From Microbacterium sp. SA39 (GTDB taxonomy: Bacteria; Actinomycetota; Actinomycetes; Actinomycetales; Microbacteriaceae): DNA of 64,000 nt. Each line of letters begins with the position of its first letter. Position 1 is the stretch's first letter. The stretch lies in assembly GCF_000967865.1 (NCBI RefSeq), contig NZ_JXRU01000033.1:62001-126000 (forward strand), read 5' to 3'. Of the stretch, positions 60,339-64,000 are shown in pieces. Made by a program: the position numbers and the translations under genes. Under the pieces are notes generated by a model. That model did no database searches. It had not been told where the DNA came from and saw only the letters and a list, made by a program, of their open reading frames with translations.

Positions 60339-60492
60339 TTGTCGATCCTAGGTCTCGATTCCATCAAGCGGATTTGCCGCGATCGCGCGCGACTGAGCCG
60401 GAGAGACCGCTGGGGCTGACATTCACGTGCGCCGGCTGCTGCAAAACCGTCCCCGTTCTTCGAGCTGAGCGCCGCAGTACCTCCCCCCGCAG

Positions 60493-60510
60493 CGATATCT
60501 CGGAATATCG
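60493..60510. promoter_or_regulatory. Inverted repeat upstream of the large LuxR gene
   Basis: CGATAT-N6-ATATCG lies 29 bp before the ATG at 60539. Possible operator or promoter element. The rest of the 200-bp gap shows nothing else. Confidence 0.4.
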
Positions 60511-60538
60511 TTAGTTGTGCACTACCCGGGGAGGAACG

Positions 60539-63073
60539 ATGACGGCATCCGTCGCACAGCTGCGCTCTGACGCCCCTCGCGTTCCGAGCGATGTGATCGC
60601 GCGGCCCAGACTGGTTGCAGCACTGGAGAACGACAGTCCTCTGACGCTTGTCCGCGGCGCATCCGGAACCGGCAAGACCGTGGCGCTCGCGGAATGGGCG
60701 CACACGACTCCATCCATCGCCGTCTGGGTCGATGTCGACGCAAGCGCGGCAACAAGCGTTGATCTCGCGCGCGACGTGATGCGGGCGATGGAGCGACGAG
60801 GACTCGGCAGTTTCACCGGTGACACGTCGGACCGCCCCTGGAGAGCCGTCCAGGAAGCGCTTCGAGCAGCGCCCCAACCGATCGTGCTCGTTCTCGACGA
60901 CGCCGCGGCGCTTACGCGCGAAAGCGTGTTCGACGTGTGCCGTGTCGTCGCCGCGGCAGGCAGAGCACGCGTGATCGCTGCGACGAACCGACGCAGTCCG
61001 TTCGACGGCGATGGGCTCGACCTGGTCATCGATCGCAGGGTGGTCGCTCCGGACGAGCTCATGTTCGACGGAGATGAGATAGCCCGCGCCTTGGGTGTCG
61101 ACGCGACGACAGCATCCGAGATTCTCGCATCGACAGGCGGTTTCCCCGCTGTGATCCACGCCGCAGCGAGACGGTCCCTCCCTGTGAAGGAAGAGACGCT
61201 CCTGGATGATGCAGCCACGGCGGTGGAAGAGTACATGCGCGCCCGGATCGAGCATTCCGGTTTCGATCCGAAGGCTCTCGAAGCCCTGGTGAAGATGAGC
61301 GTGTCGGATGCGCTCGACCTGCAACTCGCACGGACGCTGACCGGTGTCACGGACGTGGCGGGCATCCTCGACGATGCCGAGGCATTCGGGTTCGGGCGCT
61401 GGTCGACGTCCGGTGACCGGATCTTCACCTTCGCCCCCGTGGCGCGTGTTCTCCTGCGCCGCGAGCTTCATCGCTCTCACCTCGATGAGACCCCGCGGCT
61501 GAAACGCGAAGCGATTCACAGCGCGCTGCACCGCAGATCACCGTTCGAGGCCCTCCGCCTCGCGATCGAACAGGATGACCTCGCGCTTGCCACTCACGTG
61601 ATCATGACGGGCTGGACCCACCTGCTCGATAACGATGGCAAGGCTGTCGTGAAGCTGCTGGGTCAGCTCCCGGTCTCGCGCTTGAAGGATGAACCGCTCG
61701 TCGCCATGCTGCTGGCGATCTGCTACCTCGCCAGCAGGCTTCGGCGCATTCGCGGGTTGCAGTTGCTCCGAGTCGCGATCGCTGCGGCGAACTCCCGTCG
61801 CAGCGGACTGTCCGCGCCGGAGCGGCTGTTCATCTGGACCGCCGAGAGCGCTGCCCTCCGATTGATCGGCATGATGGATCGGGCGAGTCATGTCGCCACA
61901 CGGGCACTCACTCTGTTCAGCAGCACTCCGGAGTCGGACTGGGAAGCGTACGCCGCTGAAGTGCCGTTGCTCTACACGCAACTCGGTCTCTCCCTCTACT
62001 ACGGCGGGCGCCGCCCGCAGGCGCTGGAGTGCTTCGACTACGCCGCGTCTCTGGCCGCATCGCATGAGATCCAGAATGCGTTTCACAGCGTCTGCCTGCT
62101 CAGCGGCATCCATGCCCTGAACGGCGATATGCCCGAGGCCCGCTACTACGTCGACCTCGTCCGCGAAGGCCCCTGGGACGAGAGCTTCAGGGACGGATAT
62201 CGCGGCACGTTCTATCGCGTCGCCGAGGCGATCCTCGCCGTCGAGGCCGGCGACACGGCCTCGGCGCGCGAGCACGTGAGCGTCTTCGGACCGCATCGTT
62301 CGACCAGTGAGCATTGGGCCACGATGGGTGTCGTCGAAGGGTGGGTCGCTCTCCACGAGGGAGACCCTGCCGCGGGGCTCGAACAACTGGAGTCGCTCAC
62401 CCGATCGCGCGGTCGCGAGGCAGGGGCGACCCACGCCCGGCACACCCTCAGCCGGCCGCGAACGCTCCTGCACCTCGCCCTCGGGGATACCCGGTCAGCG
62501 AAGGACACACTGCAGCGGGATGCGCAATCCGATCGGTTCGGGACCGTCCTCGAGCGCGCGCGACTTGCGATGCTGGAGGGGCGCGCCTCGGACGCCTCGC
62601 GGATGCTGGCGCAGACCCGGCTGGAACCGGAGAGCGCCCGCGAACGAGCGGAGCGGGCCGCGGTGCTGAGCGCCGCGCTCCTGCACACAGCCGGTGCGGC
62701 AGCGGCTGCCAAGTCCGCCGAGGCATTGAGCATCCAACTCGCGGACCGCGACCTGGTCACGCCCGTTTCGCTCCTCGACCCGGAGGACTTCTCGTTCCTT
62801 CGGGATCTCGTTGGTGAGCGCGGAGTCGACACCTCCTCTGTCACGGCGCTCCTCCCGTCGATGTCGACTCGTCCGCAGTTGTCATCGAGGGAGAAGGTCG
62901 TACTTCGCGCGCTCACGTCGGGCGCCTCGCTGCAGTCCATCGCCGCCGATCTGAACGTGTCTCAGAACACGCTCAAGACGCAACTGCGCAGCATCTACCG
63001 GAAGCTCGAAGCGAAGAACCGGTCCGACGCGGTGGAAAAGGCCATCGGGTACAGCCTGCTCTCCGAGCAGTGA
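60539..63073 (+). CDS. Large ATPase LuxR-family regulator (MalT/LAL-like)
   Basis: 844 residues from the ATG at 60539, preceded by GGGGAGGAA. Walker A 'VRGASGTGKTVAL' near residue 38, Walker B-like 'IVLVLDDAAAL' near 115, a winged-helix region, TPR-like helices (about 330-700), and a C-terminal LuxR HTH with 'LSSREKVVLRALTSGASLQS' and 'VSQNTLKTQLRSIYRKL'. Such STAND ATPases need ATP and an inducer to activate transcription. It is intact, unlike the related gene at 21199-22860. It is convergent with the surface-protein gene. Confidence 0.9.
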   Translation: MTASVAQLRSDAPRVPSDVIARPRLVAALENDSPLTLVRGASGTGKTVALAEWAHTTPSIAVWVDVDASAATSVDLARDVMRAMERRGLGSFTGDTSDRPWRAVQEALRAAPQPIVLVLDDAAALTRESVFDVCRVVAAAGRARVIAATNRRSPFDGDGLDLVIDRRVVAPDELMFDGDEIARALGVDATTASEILASTGGFPAVIHAAARRSLPVKEETLLDDAATAVEEYMRARIEHSGFDPKALEALVKMSVSDALDLQLARTLTGVTDVAGILDDAEAFGFGRWSTSGDRIFTFAPVARVLLRRELHRSHLDETPRLKREAIHSALHRRSPFEALRLAIEQDDLALATHVIMTGWTHLLDNDGKAVVKLLGQLPVSRLKDEPLVAMLLAICYLASRLRRIRGLQLLRVAIAAANSRRSGLSAPERLFIWTAESAALRLIGMMDRASHVATRALTLFSSTPESDWEAYAAEVPLLYTQLGLSLYYGGRRPQALECFDYAASLAASHEIQNAFHSVCLLSGIHALNGDMPEARYYVDLVREGPWDESFRDGYRGTFYRVAEAILAVEAGDTASAREHVSVFGPHRSTSEHWATMGVVEGWVALHEGDPAAGLEQLESLTRSRGREAGATHARHTLSRPRTLLHLALGDTRSAKDTLQRDAQSDRFGTVLERARLAMLEGRASDASRMLAQTRLEPESARERAERAAVLSAALLHTAGAAAAAKSAEALSIQLADRDLVTPVSLLDPEDFSFLRDLVGERGVDTSSVTALLPSMSTRPQLSSREKVVLRALTSGASLQSIAADLNVSQNTLKTQLRSIYRKLEAKNRSDAVEKAIGYSLLSEQ

Positions 63074-63137
63074 TTCCGACGACTTTCCCGACGTCTTACC
63101 CGCCTGTACCGACGTTTTCACGTCCAGAAAGGGTGTC

Positions 63138-63178
63138 CGGGTGTGCGCAGGCGAGGGAACCCGCACACACCCGGAGTT
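63138..63178. terminator. Hairpin between convergent LuxR and surface-protein genes
   Basis: CCGGGTGTGCG (63138-63148) pairs with CGCACACACCCGG (about 63162-63174, two bases bulged) and is followed by a TTTT run on the plus strand. It may work in both directions. Confidence 0.65.
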
Positions 63179-63181
63179 TTC

Positions 63182-64000
63182 TCAGATGGTGGCCTGACGG
63201 CGCCGCAGCACCAGCAGTACCCCACCTGTGATGAGCAGACCGAACGCGAAGAGCAGGAGCCAGGGCGCGACCTGTCCACCGGTGATTGCCAACGGGGTCT
63301 GCACCGGGTGGGTCGTACCGCTCGCGGGCGGTGCGATCGTCTCGCCCCCGGGAGCTGTCGCGGATGCGAGTGCCAGGTTCTCCAGCGTCTCGCCCGCGGC
63401 GTCCGCGTCGATCTTCACCGCGTAGGTGATCGTCACGGTGTCACCTTCGGCGAGGCTGCCGGCCCAGCGCAGGTCTGTTCCGTCGATGATCGGAGCGGCG
63501 ACCTGGCTGCCGCCGATCGTCGCCACGGCGTCGCCCACCAAGGCGGCATGACGCAGCACTCCGCTGAGGTCATCCATGATGACGACATCGTCGAGGGCCG
63601 TCTCGCCGGTGTTGACGCCCGTCAGCGTGTACGTCACCACGCTGCCGGTGGCGATGGCTGTTCCGGAGCTCGGGTCGGCCGTCTTCACGAACGTGAAGCC
63701 GGGCTCTCCGACTCGGTGCTGCGTCTCCGACGGAGCGGGATCGAGTTCGGAGCCACCAGGCGCGGTCGCGATGCCCGTCGCGACGTTCGCGATGGTCGCC
63801 CCGCCCGCATCGCCGTTCACGGTCACCGAGTAAGTGATTTCGACGCGCTCGCGGACCGCGAGCTCGCCCTGCCAGGTGAGCTCATCCCCGGCGACCACCG
63901 GTGCCGGGGCGGATGCTCCGGCCACCGTTGCCGCTGCATCCCCGTTGTAGGCGGCGTGAGCGAGCACGCCCGACAGGTCATCGGCGATCGACACCGGGTC
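63182..64000 (-). CDS. Cell-wall surface protein with DUF11-type repeats and LAxTG anchor (partial)
   Basis: The last 272 residues; the gene continues past the right edge. At least two DUF11-type repeats of about 95 residues are seen ('TFVKTADPSSGTAIATGSVV', 'YTLTGVNTGETALDDVVIMD', 'WAGSLAEGDTVTITYAVKID'). The end is a sorting signal: 'LAITGGQ' (LAxTG, class E sortase type), a hydrophobic span and 'LRRRQATI'. The protein is exported, and sortase would link it to the wall. Function is likely structural or adhesive. The real start is outside the window. Confidence 0.88.
   Translation of the reverse strand, partial: DPVSIADDLSGVLAHAAYNGDAAATVAGASAPAPVVAGDELTWQGELAVRERVEITYSVTVNGDAGGATIANVATGIATAPGGSELDPAPSETQHRVGEPGFTFVKTADPSSGTAIATGSVVTYTLTGVNTGETALDDVVIMDDLSGVLRHAALVGDAVATIGGSQVAAPIIDGTDLRWAGSLAEGDTVTITYAVKIDADAAGETLENLALASATAPGGETIAPPASGTTHPVQTPLAITGGQVAPWLLLFAFGLLITGGVLLVLRRRQATI

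Overview
The window is high-GC, densely coded DNA from an actinobacterium, most likely a Microbacterium or a close relative in the Microbacteriaceae. This rests on the codon bias, the very frequent 'GGATGCC' word in coding sequence, LAxTG-type cell-wall anchoring, many leaderless starts, and gene families typical of that group. I see no tRNA, rRNA, CRISPR array, prophage or transposase gene. About 60 protein genes are supported.

Positions 1-12.9 kb form a potassium region. It holds the end of an OmpR-type regulator, its histidine kinase, a KimA-like K+ transporter, a ThuA-like protein, and a complete kdpFABCDE operon preceded by an extra 27-residue membrane peptide. Arrays of 11-bp direct repeats lie upstream of both kimA and kdp and suggest shared control. 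Positions 13-21 kb hold a TspO-like protein, a TetR/hydrolase pair with two clear operators, a five-gene siderophore-iron uptake operon behind an IdeR/DtxR-like box, and a cold-shock gene. Positions 21-31 kb hold a decayed LuxR-type regulator, a SRPBCC protein, a FUSC-like protein, a DeoD-type nucleoside phosphorylase, a SKI2-like helicase and several small regulators and enzymes. Positions 31-36 kb hold a zinc-type ArsR with a His-rich peptide, and a van-like cell-wall cluster (ligase, alanine racemase and VanY-like carboxypeptidase divergent from a two-component system). Positions 36-45.7 kb hold an azoreductase with an HxlR regulator, an unusual SDR protein, and a ChvE-GguAB-type sugar ABC transporter followed by a ROK regulator and a lone ATPase. 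Positions 45.7-64 kb hold a cyclic-nucleotide-domain/FAD oxidoreductase with a UBP zinc-finger protein, a protealysin-like protease now separated from its emfourin-type inhibitor gene, a NarL-type two-component system, RNase HI, several oxidoreductases and regulators, a large LuxR regulator and the end of a DUF11 surface protein.

Four features stand out. (1) Intergenic spaces carry several families of long inverted repeats, mostly at ends of transcription units; one family has five copies with 19-nt arms and an almost constant 47-48 nt spacer of variable sequence. (2) A different set of REP-like words sits inside coding sequence in frame (twice in kdpB, at the end of kdpD, twice in the helicase). 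(3) One secreted amine-oxidase-like flavoprotein looks circularly permuted. (4) A copy of the 3' end of the protease gene lies just upstream of the inhibitor gene, about 3 kb from the intact protease. All functional calls are by reading the sequence; no database search was run.
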